A stretch of DNA of 64,000 bases, taken from assembly GCF_033439725.1 (NCBI RefSeq), contig NW_026944387.1, forward strand, positions 558,001 to 622,000. Reading direction: 5' to 3'. The notes under the pieces were generated by a model. It was not told the origin of the DNA, did no database searches, and saw only the letters and a program-made list of their open reading frames with translations. Source of the DNA: Neurospora tetraspora. Its lineage: Eukaryota > Ascomycota > Sordariomycetes > Sordariales > Sordariaceae. Made by a program: the position numbers and the translations under genes. Shown here one piece after another: positions 19,981 to 32,670 of this stretch; position 1 is the stretch's first letter; each line of letters opens with the position of its first letter.

Positions 19981-20956
19981 ATCTTGAAAGCTCCACAGGA
20001 AAAGATGTTGTACATAAGCGAACGTTGACCAAGTTTTTAAGCGAATGTCATTCAGCAAACGTTGCCAAGATGTTGTTTAAAGATCCTATAATGGTTACAT
20101 AGATATCTCGACTCTGAGCGGGAGTGTCACCCGGTTCTGACTTTGGTAGGTTTCTCGTAAGCGGCACGGTTCAATGTGTTCATCATCATGGACGTGAGTT
20201 TTTCACCATGTACCTACCCAGACGAACGATACATAGGTAGGTGCGTCGTGAAAAACGGAGGACACCTAACCACCACCACAACCACTCTACCCGTACACCG
20301 GACTGGACTGGAGGCGTCGTGTATGCAAGCCACCAAGCATGAGGAAAAAGCCACGGGTGCCGGTAGTGGAGCCAGCAGGGCGAAATACAACGTTCTTGTG
20401 TTTTCTCATTATTTGCAGTAGTCTTACGACAGGATGATGGGAGGGGAAGTGTAAAAGAGATGCATATAGATTCGGTTCATCGACCCGTTTACCTCTGTTA
20501 GACGGTTGCGCGTAAAGATTTATCCTTCTCTGATGGCGAGGCAGACTGCTAAGAGCTGTGGTAAAATACCGGAATTTGGAACAACAAAGAGAAACAGAAA
20601 ACACAAGGGAATAACGGTGATTATTCTCGACCTTTTCCAACCGTTTGATCTTTGTATTAGCTTCAGGCGAACCGTTTCTCAGAAACGCACTCGCATCTCT
20701 TGTCTCCAGCTCCAGTCATTCTCAATCACCCCGCGACACGTACCCGAGAGCGGCTTAGTATCAGCTTACAAAAATGAAAACACGGGAAGCTAAAGCAGGG
20801 CAAAAGATCTAGATGCCAGCGGTTTTGAGATTTTGAGATTTTGAGAGGGGTGATTGAGGGGTAGCTGTGACTTTAGCGAATGGCGCAAGTTGTGAGAAAG
20901 GCAATACTGAGGCTGTGGTTGGTCCCAAGTGTTTGGACGTCTTGGTAATAGAGGGG
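19981..20956. other. intergenic, no supported gene
   Basis: The stretch contains TAGGTAGGT/CTACC-type words at 20205-20240 and three copies of ATTTTGAG at 20823-20846. It is the left flank of the Fot1/pogo-type element. The TA at 20957-20958 is the target duplication. Confidence 0.45.
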
Positions 20957-20958
20957 TA

Positions 20959-21046
20959 CTCGTTAGGTCTTCAAAACCGACCGTTTGATTAGCGGGCGGG
21001 CTACTAATTAGGGATATTAAATCGTATATACCTAGCAATTCGTACC
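20959..21046 (+). repeat. left TIR of the Fot1/pogo-type element
   Basis: 88 bp, complementary to 24718-24805. Nearly all mismatches are C/T or G/A transitions, consistent with RIP. Confidence 0.9.
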
Positions 21047-21961
21047 TAAAATTGGGGGTACCTCCCTATATTGCCATTTTGCTAGCAAATTAATATAAAT
21101 CTATTCAATAGTATATTTTTTAGTTGCATATAGCCCAATTCCCCGCACTACCCAATACTCTAAATATATACTACCGGTTTGTACTTTGAATCCCCCTTTT
21201 GTACTCGAATTACTTGAACCGCTATTGCATTAATATTATCGATTATTATACCTATCTTTATATATAATCAATCTTAATCGATCATAAATACCTTTGAGTG
21301 CCTTATTTTGCTATCTCCTTTACTATACCTCTTCTAAACCGTAAATTTGCCAATGGTTCCTTACGCCTTAAAATGAAGCTTAGCGAAATATTTTCTAATA
21401 TAGAAGATATTATAGATAACGTATAAATATCTCTCCTATTGGAAGGGAGAATTTAAGTGGTTGTAAAAGTATTTTAGAATAAAGGGTTTAAGATTATAGT
21501 AAATGCAACGAAAGTATTTCGAACTCTATATAAATGAGTTGTTAATTACTATAAAAGTGTAAGTTCGAAGGTAAGGAATAGGGGTTATAACTTACTATTA
21601 ATTGGAGAGGAGGATTATATTATATATATTTAGATTAATATATAAATATCCGTCGGTTAATATTATTTCTCTCTATTTCTTACTTTATTACTTTTACGTA
21701 CTTTGATTAACTATACCTTACAGGTATCGAAATAAATCCCTAGCGGTTAGTATTAATTATGATTACTTTAATAAGATTTAATTAGAATAATAGTAATAAT
21801 AATACCTTTATACCTCAAGGTTCAATTAAATAGGTATAATATTACTTATAAAGGGGGGGTTTTTATAACGTTCGAACTAAATCGATAGTATAGGTACGCA
21901 AAATATCCTAAATTAGGGTAAATATTGAGAAAGTCTTTTATTTATTTAATAATAACATTAC

Positions 21962-22506
21962 TGTTAACGTGTGGCTAGTACTGTGCCTTGTAACTGCCTT
22001 GTACTACCTTGTAGTATAGAAGGCTAGTTGAACTATTCCTTCTACGGAATCAGTTGACTCAGTCCCCACAGAATGTACTAGAATACAAGAGGTTTTGCCA
22101 CTGTATTCTAGAGTCTTATAACTTAGCTAGCATTTCTTCCAGACTGATTTGTCATCACAGGATTCAACAGAAGCTTCTAGATGCTTAGTGTCCATGTATA
22201 TAGAGACCTCTCCTCTCCTTCAGTTCGTCACTCCTTAAGCAAGCAAGCAAGCACAAGTCAAGCAATACAATATAGTCTTTTCTCACAGTGCAGAGTCCAC
22301 TGTAATCTTCTGTCTTGAGAGCAGAGTCCTCTCTAAGACCTCTTTTACAACATCCTTTTATTGTACTTGCAACTACGCTGCTTCCTTCAGCATTGCTGTC
22401 GTACTTCCTACCGCTTCCGCTCCGCTCTGCTACAAGTGCATAGTTCACTGTAGCAACCTTGTACTGGTGCTATCATTATAGGCCAGTCAGGGCACCGCAG
22501 CAAACA
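21962..22506 (+). mobile_element. intact solo LTR, 545 bp, inserted in the Fot1/pogo-type element
   Basis: The ends are TGTTAACG...CAAACA, with inverted TGTT/AACA termini. A perfect 5-bp duplication ATTAC flanks it (21957-21961 and 22507-22511). Its normal base composition stands out in the RIP-mutated host. It is almost identical to 48586-49126: I see only one extra AAGC unit (near 22243) and one C/G change at the penultimate block. Internal GTATATAGAG at about 22196-22205 could be the LTR TATA box. The short ORFs inside it are not genes. Confidence 0.93.
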
Positions 22507-22617
22507 ATTACTAAATATAAAATTAAATTAGATAACGTCTAGAATAGTAATGAATTTAGTTTTAATGTTAGTATTTTAAATAAGGCTTATTATATATAGA
22601 TTTATATTAAAATAACC

Positions 22618-24510
22618 GAAGTGCAATTTATTAACCCTAATTAGAAAATTGTTATTACTATCTTTAAAGCTATTTTTATATTTAATTGGACTATACCTCC
22701 CTTCGTTTTACTTCCTAGCGTTAATATTATATACAAGTATATTAATAACTTCTTTAAAGACGGGATAATTATTACTACTTTTCTACAAAGTTATAAAGAT
22801 AATTAATATATATTAGATTAGTTCAAATACCAGGAGGAGCATTCTCGTCTCCTTAATAAAGAAGAGAAGAGAGTTTTAGTACTAAATAATTATAGTAGTT
22901 ATTGCACTATCGAATTTTACGAGTAATATAGGAGGAATAATATTACCCTCTTTCTTTTACCCCTTTATTTAATATACTTCCTTTAACCTCTTAACGTTAG
23001 GATATTTCAGATCTATAAATACTTTTATTAAGTTAATATACGTAAAAGGCACGCCTTTAATAATGTTGATTATATTAAATTAGACTTTCTAGATAGCTTC
23101 AAATACGTCCGTAAGAAAGTAATAAAAAAAAAGAACATCTATTCTATTTAGAAACGTATTAGTTTAATTCTATTCAATCCTAATTTAATATTATTAAACC
23201 TTCGTAATCTATTAACCTTAATAATAAATGAGGAGTATATTAAATAGAGGCGAGGCTATATTATTTGTTTTGCTAAGTAGGGGATTATTAATTTTACTCT
23301 AAAAAAAGAAAAAATAGTATTTCGTATATTAGGGGAGCCTTCTAATGATACCGCTATATTAAGTAGCCTCCTTATTGTAATTAAAGTTACTATAGTAAAG
23401 GAATTCCCTACTATATTAGAGCCTTTTATATTAAAGTAGTAAGACCGCTCTTAGAAAGATTAGAATAGTATAATTATATTAATACTTAACTTCCCTTCTA
23501 TTAAGAAATATAGTAATTATATCAATTAACGGCTTTTATTTATAATTAAAGGAGATTGCCTAATATTATTAATGGTTTTATATATATTTGCTAAGTGAGA
23601 TAAGGTTAGTAATACCCTTAATTTAGTAATCGTAAGGGAGGTAGAATTTAAATGCAAACGTAAAGAAGAAGTAATTGAAGAGGTATTGCGTAATTAGTAT
23701 AATATTAATTATTTATTAAGATATAGTAATATTATTATTATTAGTAATAGCCGTTTACGCGCTGTAATAGATAAATACCAGCGTATTATTCTTACTAAGA
23801 AAGAAAACAAATATATTTATAATTATAAACTTTAATAACAGTAAAGTATATTAAAGGGATAGATTAGTAGTTTTATTATTGTATAAAAAGTATAATTAAT
23901 TAACGAACGGTTACAGTTATATATTTTCAAAATATTAAGGAAAGAGATTTAAGAATATATTAAACTATATATTATATATTTTTCTAATTTCGATTAGCTA
24001 ATTAATAAATATCGTAAGGAGAGGGCTAACTATTAGAATTGCTATTAAATTAAGAAGTAAAAGGCTATAGATAAGGAGGTTAAGTAGTTAAGGTTTAACC
24101 ATATCCGTACTATATAAAATATTATTCTACCCTTATATTAGTAATTTCTTAGTAATCCTCCCAAACTACGTACTCTATAGGTATTTAATAAGGTAAGAAA
24201 GAAGGTAGTAAACGATGCTATTACTACTTAGCTAACGAGTAAGGGTAATATATTAGTAACAAAAGAGGAATTAGAGGAAGTTAAAATCGTTAAAGATAAT
24301 GAGTTAGTAGATGCATAAAAAGACTCGGATTAGTAATATCCTAATAATAGACGATAGGTATAGATGAATTAAGAAGACGAGGAGTATAAAGAGTATAAAG
24401 ACGAAGACGAGGATAACGTTAATAAAGTTATTCCTAGTAATAATAATAACGACGAGGAGGAAGAGGAGGGTTATAGGAATTTTGATTGTAAGGAGGTTAA
24501 ACTGTTATAG
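22618..24510 (+). pseudogene. Fot1/pogo transposase relic, catalytic part
   Basis: In the frame starting at 22618, between many stops, a block reads RVLVLNNYSSY (Asn codons at 22885-22890) and then, after a hydrophobic stretch, PLNVRIF (Asn at 22993-22995). These match the second and third catalytic-Asp regions of pogo/Fot1 DDE transposases (LxLDxHxSH and QPLDVxxF). Both Asp positions now read Asn, which is one G-to-A change each. Exactly 35 codons separate them, the D35D spacing reported for Fot1. A long acidic tail is encoded to 24510. The N-terminal half lies left of the solo LTR and is too mutated for me to assign. The protein is dead. Confidence 0.8.
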
Positions 24511-24717
24511 TAATAAGAGTTATGTAAATAATCTATGTTATTAGATTTATGCATATGTAAAATAATGATAATTTTACATATTGATACATATATTAGTCGT
24601 GTTAGCGATATTGCATGCAATTAGAAAATATGGATATATTATTAAAAAAAATTATTAGTTCCGGATGAGCGATTTTTATTTGCTAGTTAAAATGCGGGTG
24701 GGAGAAGTACCCCGCTC

Positions 24718-24805
24718 GGTACGAATTGCTGGGCATGTACGATTTGATGTCCCTGATTAGTGGCCCGCCCGCTAGTCAGACGGTCGGTTTTGAAGACTTG
24801 ACGAG
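24718..24805 (-). repeat. right TIR of the Fot1/pogo-type element
   Basis: 88 bp, the less mutated copy of the terminal repeat. It ends CTTGACGAG before the TA duplication. Confidence 0.9.
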
Positions 24806-24807
24806 TA

Positions 24808-27800
24808 TCGTGACATTAAGGGCGGATGTCAACCCGAGCTGAGGACATTTGGTGCGCAAACCAAGACGGCAACTTTGCTTTCGGTTGGCTACCTCGACCA
24901 ACTGTGCGGTGAAAGTGCATCCGGCGCATGAATGTTGATGCCAACAAGAAGAGTCGGTGAGTTTGGTGTGGTATAGATATTTGGACAATATTGAACTGTC
25001 AAGGCGTAGTGTAGAGAAATGGGAAGGGTGTCTTGAGAGATCCTATCAGCCACAAGTGCACAACATGAACTTGGGTTGGCCAGAAGCGAGTCGGCGATAT
25101 CAAGGCAACCAATGGATAACTGGAAAACAGCATCATCACTGTCAAGCCCCAACGACCGCATTGATCCGTGGTTTGATGTTGATAGTCGTCGAGAAACATA
25201 GGGTGTCTCAGCCCTACTTGAGGTCAAATCTGATAAGCCGGACCTGAAGATCACATCCATCCGGCCGGAGGATTCGATGTCGGCCCGTTGATGGTGATTG
25301 TGAATTCGATCTTGCCGTTTCTCGTCACATCATATTCGTGACCTTCGTGACGTCCAAGGTCGGGGATAACGAATTGGAATGGCCAGGTTCCAGGGCGAGA
25401 ATCACAGACAAGCGGCTCCGGAGATATGTATCGTAGCCGCGGTGTGATGTGACGGCGCCATCGCCTGGTGGTGAACGGAGGGCTGACGGGGGTGGTGCCT
25501 TGATGTTGAAAAATGTGAAGAGAAAAAAGAAAAGAATTAAAAAATGATTTAATCGTACGAAATATTGAATGTTTAACTCGTGGCAAATGTCCAACCGGGC
25601 GCTATCTCGGCCGTGCCTTGAATTGACCGTTAACAACTCATCAGACGTGAGGTTCGGTGTCGTCCGGTTGGATCGTAGGTGCCCGCAGTGCATTAGCCCC
25701 CCGTGGCTACTGCTAAGCTTCTGCTAAGCTAATGCTAGCCTGCGCTATGCGACATGCGCGACAGCGACACCACAGCGACGAGCCCCGCATGGAAAGAGGG
25801 GCTGTTAGGCGCAACTGTTTAGGTAATGTAAGGTAATGCCGGCCCGGCTTGTTCACCGACTTTCCATCACCACCTTTCCATCACCTCCTTCAGCTCCTTT
25901 GATTTCATGCACGAAAATGGATCGCGACGGTTGCAAAATTTTCATGGCCGACTTCAAACACTGGCGGCCGGCTTCGGGGGCGTGCGGAGTCGGTGGGATG
26001 AGGCAGACTCGGACTGTTTCCCAACCACCATCACCTTCATCATCATGATACACGTTGCATCACTCCCCCATCCCACGACAAATATCTCCGTCGTCGCCGG
26101 CGCCAAGATTCGAGTTTACCCAGCCACATGGAACTCGACACTCCCAACAGAGGCAAGCCCCAAGCAGCGACAAGCGAGAAAGCAAGGGTAGCATCCAAGG
26201 AATCTGCAACTTGTAAAAATTCTCGTGCGTCCTGCCTGCATCGCGGAGATCTCCTGACAACCAGTCGTCCGGTTCGCAGTCTTCACGTCTCCATGCGAGT
26301 GCGTTACCAGCCAAGAGGAAACGAACCACCAGAAATCAAGAGCCTCCGATCGGAGCTGTCGCCGAAGGCTTCTTCGTTCCTCAACAATTGAATCTCAAAG
26401 ACGTCATTGGCCCGCTTGTAGGGAGGCAGATTGTCGCTCCGAGGAAATGGAAACAACGAACGTAGTTCGAATTCTTCAACTCCCATACATGATACGTTGC
26501 TGAGGCTCCGAAAAGGTTGGGTACCGTGACCAACAAATATCAAAAAGTCAGCCTGCCAGCACACCGCAAACCCACATCGAGAGGTACTGTAGGTCAAGAC
26601 GGGAAAGAATGACACCGTCTGCTTCATCTTTTTGTCGTCAGTTGCGGCTATATGTTCGAACAACGACCGTTGGGCAGCATTCATTAGTAAAAGCGACGCG
26701 ATATCAAACACCAAAGAAAGCCACATCATGGCATCCACAAGGCTGTGGTGAGTGTCAACTGTCAAGTGTCAGAAGTCACTCTTCGGTCAACGTCGGCATT
26801 GAACCGTACATTCAACATCACTGACGGTGGTTCGCCCCGCACTCCGGGTGATAGGTGTGTACTGGTACGTATCCAACCCGGACGGAGGTGTGCAACTGCG
26901 GCGGTGCCTCGGCCAACGTCCCAACGTCCCGGCTCATCCCGAGATTACAAAGACGAAACGCTTCCTCAAGTTCCGGGTTTGGAAACCTTCCAGAAGAATT
27001 CCAAATCCCAGACAAAACCTAAAAGAGGTCCGACCAACGGTCCCACAGTCGTGCCCCTTATTTCGGGACATCCGTTTTAGGAAGAGAAAGATTCTGGCCA
27101 CCTCATCTGGAGTCTCGTGTCACAAGCCAAGGCAAGGGTTCGGCTTTAGATCCATCCAGTCTGAAGGATTCGGGCCCTTTTTTCCAATGACAAGCCAACG
27201 AAGAGCTGCGATATGGATATGCCCCTTTCCGGGCGGGACCAGCTAACTGACGGAACGGTGTGTTTCAACTCGAGTCATCTCCATCGCCAACGAGACGAGC
27301 CAGGCACACGCCAGGGACAGCGGACGGACATGGACACGGACAACGACGGATGGACAAAGCCATGTGGCATGGCTTGTGCTTCATCCACTTTGAGCTTTGG
27401 ATCGGATCGCCATCTGGCTCGTGAAAGGCGGTACTTTTCGATACCTCTTTCCATTTTATTTTTTTGATGTTTTATTGATTTTTTTTCGAAGTGTTCCGAG
27501 TCCGCATTTCATAGGCGGACTAGGTGCGAGACCTAAACCTCACACATGCAGACACGCTCCCGGACACTTTTCAGTTTTCACATGTTACAAGATCCACATC
27601 GAACCTCTCGGTTCGGGACGCAGGACCGTTTCGTCTTGGCTTTCCAAACCTTTGCTTGTGCTTCATAGGGTCCGTAACACTGGACTGGCATCGCAAGTCG
27701 CCGCTATCCCTGACTCCCTGTGTACCTCAAAGGAAAAAAAAACGGGAATTGCACGTCCATCACACACGAAGGCTTCTCTCCTCCTTCCTGATTCCTTGTT

Positions 27801-30675
27801 CTCCCAGCGGATCCCCACGTGGGTTGTGTGCGTGGACGTGGGCGTCGGCGTGGGCTTTCACGTTTCACGTTTCAGCGATCTGGAAAGATGGAAGTGGTGA
27901 TCTTTTCGTTACTCGTGGGCTGACTCGTCAAACGGAAGAGACCTCGGGAAGTTCTCTAACGCAACTAACACATGGCATATGATCAACAATTGAATCGCCA
28001 AGTATCATGTTCGTTTTGACCGGACGTCTGAGTGCCACGAGTGCCAAAGCGGAAGGGGTAAGTAAAGTCTTGCCACAAAAGCTTGTCTTGACTCTTCTTT
28101 CTAGGGTTGATCTGGGGAAATAATGTAGCTCACGTCCACTTGTCATTACGCTACATGCAGTTGAACTGGGTGTGATATCGAGATTACACTACTTCACTTC
28201 GTTGACGGCCTAAAAACCCCTGAAAACGGAGGGAATGTGAAGATGCGGAACGGGTTTGTTGGTTGCCCTCCCGCTGGTGAGGGAACTAACAACGGCTGTT
28301 GGTGATTTGGCTTGCGGCGAGACAAAGGCATCAAACACTTTTCTGAATTCGCAGGATAATTGTCACGGTAGGATATCAAACCAGAGATCATTTACTTTCA
28401 ACTTTTATTGTTACTCTAATCCTTCATGCAAGGAGTTTCGGCTTTCTTTGAAGCAAATATTCCCTCCCACTTGTACACACTGTCATACAACCTCACGAGC
28501 CTCATCACAAATACTAGACATTGTTCTTTTCATTGAACACCTCACCCTCATCCACTCTTTTAGCACTGTACTATCACGACCTCTTCATAGATACGGACAA
28601 CCGCCTTTCTCCCCTGTCACGGTCCCGCTCCGGCCCCAGGTTACGGCCGGTTGGTCGGGATGAAGGTCGGCACGTGAACCGAATTCCGAAAGTGTTTTCC
28701 GCAGTAAACAAAGACGGGAAAGGTCTAGACCTCCCATAGTACGTATCGTCCTTTGATGTTCCCCCAGATCCCAGCATGAAGGTTCCAGGGGAAAGGGACC
28801 GCAACGGACGAGTTGTGCCTTGCGAGGCCGCCGAGGTGGCGCCACCCACCTAGGTATGCCCTTGTTGTTGCGGTTGATTTCTTTGGTAAAAGGTGGGGGT
28901 TGGTAAGTGGTTAGGTACTGATCAGGTTAAGTACACATGTGGAGGGGCTGTTGGATTGCAAGATGCGATGTGTTTGGGATGTTGTCAGGTGGGAGGAAGT
29001 GGTGATTGATGGGTGACAAAGGGGAAGGGGGAGGGCCCGATGGGTTCCTGCTGATGGCACAGTGAGCTCGAACTTGCCTATACAACAACTCGTGGAATAC
29101 CTTAGTCAGTGAGCTGAGATGCTCGCCTGCGAAATAGTTTACTTAAATGATATCCGGGTGAATAAAGTGCAGCTTCGAGTCCCTGAATTCGACCTGAAGT
29201 CGAAGAAACGGAGGTACGAAGGTACATCCACTTACATGACGCAGAGACGACTGTGGGGTTAGGGTTAAGCACGGCACAATCTGCCTCGAAGCTGCATCGT
29301 CGCCTCCATGCTTCTCCTCCTGCCATTTCAATGATACCAGACCTGTGCTTGGTGAGTGGATGGCTTCATCAAATTCACCCGGTAATTACCTTGGAAAGTT
29401 TATGGGTCGGCAACACCCGAACTTATGCCATGTGACCATTCATTTTACCCTCCTCCGCGCCAACAGCGCGATCGATCGAAGGTTCTTAGAATGCTGAAGT
29501 CATCCGTTCCCGAAGGCCATTTCGTTCGGAGGAAACACCGTTCAAATGGGGCATCTTCTCCGTCGTCATCATCATATTTGGGAGGATGGACTGCGCTTTG
29601 CACATACACGTGAATGAAAGAGGGGCATCCAGCCCTGCCAACCATGATGAATCCGGCGGTTTTCGGGCCTTTGAAAAAGTGCCTGTGTCTGCGCGTGCTT
29701 CTCAAGAACAAAGGAAAGAACGAAAGATGTCGTTGCCCTCTAGTTGAATCATCGGATGAAGATTTTGGGGTTCTGGTGGCATGTGAAGTTGGGGTAGGCA
29801 CATGAGCGATGCGAAATGGGATGATAGCGAGGCGCATCACATCATAACCGGTCCGTCCTTTCAGTCTGGTGATTGAAGTGGTGATGCGGGCGGTCAAGCG
29901 GTGGCTTGGGCTCTTTGACATTTTAGATCTCTTGACTTTTGCATTCGTTCGAAAATCGATATCGGTCAGGTCATGAAGTCAGGGGATTGCAAGATGCCGT
30001 TCGTTGGTGAAGCGACTTGTCCGCCTGGCCCCCGGCCTTCTGCAATTCGGACCTGTAAAAAGTGCCTGTAGGAAGCAGCAGCATGACGGGAAGTTTTCGC
30101 GCCCCGGTGACCGGCACCGGTATCTTCCTGTATCCTCTCAAAATTACGAAAAATACCGGCCCCGGTAATCTTCAGCAGCCATCTTACAGGCTACCCTCCT
30201 CCGCGGAGCTGGTAAATTTTCTTCCACAAAGTCCAACAGCGGGCCGATTGTCATGTCTGGAACTTCTGTTCTGCCCTGTCAAATTGTCCAACTAACCCTC
30301 GCACTATCATCTTGGTCTACTTGGAAAAGGGTAGTTTGCCGTCGATCACCCAACAGACCAAAATGCGGCATGCGGCACCAACAGAAAACGGTATCCCGAG
30401 ATCGGGTTGTACGGGTTGTTGTGTGCGGGTTTGCGTCGGAGTGTCGCGGGAAGTTACCTTACCAGGCGGTGAGCCCTCCCTCTGGAATGCAACAAGTCTA
30501 GGCTGGTAGGTAGCCCTCTCGCTGAGAGAGCCTCTGGAACGGTGAGTGGTGTTTGCGATTTGGGTGCGGCGGTTGGGTATGACGTCTTTCGCGACCCTCC
30601 ATCAGCTTCCCTTCGTGTGAGGGCTCTCTCTAAGGTAGGTGAATCTCGTCCCGTTCGCAGTCGCTAGCTAGCGGT
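24808..30675. other. intergenic, no supported gene
   Basis: The composition is normal. The longest ATG-started candidate is a minus-strand frame within 26730-26304 (about 141 codons, hydrophobic N-terminus), with no recognised domain and no splice support. GGTTAGGGTTAA lies at about 29253-29265. I see no mobile element or RNA gene. Confidence 0.45.
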
Positions 30676-30753
30676 GATGGTAAATGATACCAGTAGAGAT
30701 CACCAAGATTTACATTCTTCAATCTTGAAAAGGTTTACCATCTTTGATCTCTA
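30662..30753 (+). other. palindrome followed by pseudoknot-like complementary segments
   Basis: CGCTAGCTAGCG (30662-30673) is a perfect 12-bp palindrome. Next come A GATGGTAAA (30676-30684), B TAGAGATCA (30694-30702), C CAAGATT (30704-30710), C' AATCTTG (30721-30727), A' TTTACCATC (30734-30742) and B' TGATCTCTA (30745-30753). A pairs with A', B with B' and C with C'. The A and B helices cross, which is pseudoknot topology. There is no known RNA family and no evidence of transcription. Confidence 0.5.
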
Positions 30754-32670
30754 AATGCGGGGAAAAGTGGGAAGTGGAAAAGATGAGATCTTCCCCTCAC
30801 CAAACATGGCATTTTTCATCCGAAAGACAGCGTTGGAGCCGTAACCCGATCTTCTATCCGATATTCTCCGGGTCTTTTCGGGGCTCCAAGTTCCAGGTTT
30901 CTTTACCAAAAGTTTACCCCATTGATTTACGGTCATGACCAGAATCCAGATATTCCCCAGATGTGATCTTCATCCCTTTACGTAGTCTCGGTAGTGCCGC
31001 TGCTTGGCCTTTTGTCTCAATTACCCCACGGGGTTTTGTTTTGGGTTTGGGGGATTTCGGACCTAGGGGGAGAAGGTTTGTTGTGGACAATCAGGGATAC
31101 AAGGGGGAGCGGGCGGACCTGAGGTTCGGCGGTTTGGATACTCTCTGTTGTTGGGAAGTCTGTCGTCGCGATCGCGAAGTGATGGAGCGAGATGAAGGTG
31201 AGGAGAGAGGGGAGAGGACACGGACAGACCGGGAGGGAGAAATGGCATGTGAACAAATATCCAGCGACATGGGGAATTGAGCAAGAAATGGATTCTCATG
31301 TTGAAGATGGATATGTATTCGGCAGCCAAGAATTAGCGATTATCATTAGGCAGTAGTACGTAATGAAAAGTACATGATATGATGATGCCAATGATGCCGA
31401 CAATTTTCCGCCGCCCCTGGCCTGTGTTTACGGTTGAGTAACCGCCGCAATTATTGAGGCTCCAAACACCTCGACACCACACCTCACCCATTCCCAATAC
31501 AGCCTCAATCAATCCAAGCGGCAGTCACATGTAAAGAGATGTAATAGCAAATTTGGTGAATCCTTCTGCAATCGTTTTTGGCTCACAATGAGGTTTTGAT
31601 AAGTATGCAGTTTCGGTGTACTCGGCCTGAGGCTCATTATGGCATCCGCCGTCGCCGCCGCGGCCGCCGCCGTTTGTTTTGTCCTTCCATTACCAGCCGC
31701 CATTATGAAATATCACTATCCGTTTTGTGTAGACACTTGAACTGTGATGAAAATTCGCGTTTTTCGCGTTTTGTTTTGCTCGCTCGCTCGCTTTCTCCTT
31801 TTTGTTTTCCTTCTCGCAACCTGCATTCCGCTAGACGCTAGCCTGCTCAGCTGTCAAGAAAAGATTGGGCGGAAGCGCGAACCACGCGGAAGGATTTGTC
31901 CGTAGCGTAGCGCAGCGCCCTGACCGATCAGCCTTTTTCAGAAGAAAAAAGTATCGTACAAAGTATCGTACACGCAGCCAGCAGCTGTTTCGTTTTTGTT
32001 GTTCCACCCCCCATCCATGCGAGAAGAAGGCCTGCGATGCCACGCCATGTCACAAAGAGAAGTCACTAGTGTGAAACATGTGAAAGGTAAGAAGTTTTGT
32101 GAGAAGCGGTCTGCATTTTGCATCGAACCGCGAAGGACAGACAAGAAGAAACACCCCGGCAAATGCAAGGACTTTGGTATCATGGTGATGAGAGAGAAAG
32201 TAGAAACGCCGTTCAATGTTGCCAGATGTGAAAAGAGAAAAAGAAAACTTGATTTCAGAAGCCCGCAACCGATGCATGATAATAAGTAGCCCGCCTGTCC
32301 CCATTTACCCCCAATTCCGCTTGATGAACCCAGGGCAGTGATGCCATCATTGTAAACATCGGCCGTTTCACGCCAGCCTGTAATCCCGAAGGCTGTCCAC
32401 CCGTGAAAGACCATTTGACCCAGATCCACCATGAATATTAAGGCCAAAATGATGCGTACAATGCGCGAGCTCAAAGAAAATCATAAACAATCAAACGCCG
32501 GCCGGGTCATGCAGTGAAGTTCGTTAATGTGTGTCGCTCCCAATGCTGGAATCAAGTGTACACGGCAGCCGAACCGGTCTGCCAATTGGGTTACCCAGTT
32601 AATGGGCCCCAAGGGTATCTTTTGTTGTGTTGAGATATGTGCATAAGTGATGTAGGATGGTAACAAATGT
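30754..32670. other. intergenic, downstream of the GATA_AreA-type gene; no supported gene
   Basis: GCC-type triplet repeats occur at 31645-31670. A minus-strand frame at 32474-31938 has a hydrophobic start but no ATG at its beginning. 32600-32670 is the likely 3' untranslated side of the minus-strand gene. Confidence 0.4.

Larger units (their letters stand above)
20959..24805 (+). mobile_element. RIP-mutated Tc1/mariner transposon of Fot1/pogo type
   Basis: Two 88-bp inverted terminal repeats (20959-21046 and 24718-24805) start CTCGTT/CTCGTC and are directly flanked by TA on both sides (20957-20958 and 24806-24807), the Tc1/mariner target. Inverted similarity continues weakly about 60 bases further in. 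The interior is extremely AT-rich, with stops in every frame and near loss of C and G at CpA/TpG, the RIP pattern. Without the solo LTR and its duplication (550 bp), the element is about 3.3 kb. The left TIR carries more transitions than the right one (for example TTTGATTAG versus TCTGACTAG). Confidence 0.88.

Noticed and set aside
22185-22448. 87-codon minus ORF inside the solo LTR, repeated at 48859-49068
   Set aside because: It is part of a repeat, and the two copies share it only because the LTRs are nearly identical.
20957-24807. First thought: AT-rich centromere or mitochondrial insertion
   Set aside because: The 88-bp TIRs, TA duplication and transposase relic show a RIP-mutated DNA transposon.
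26304-26765. Minus-strand frame with a hydrophobic start
   Set aside because: The first codon is TTG. From the first ATG about 141 codons remain without domain or splice support, a length expected by chance.
31938-32474. 178-codon minus-strand frame downstream of the GATA_AreA-type gene
   Set aside because: It starts at TTG, its second half is compositionally unlike protein, and it has no family match.
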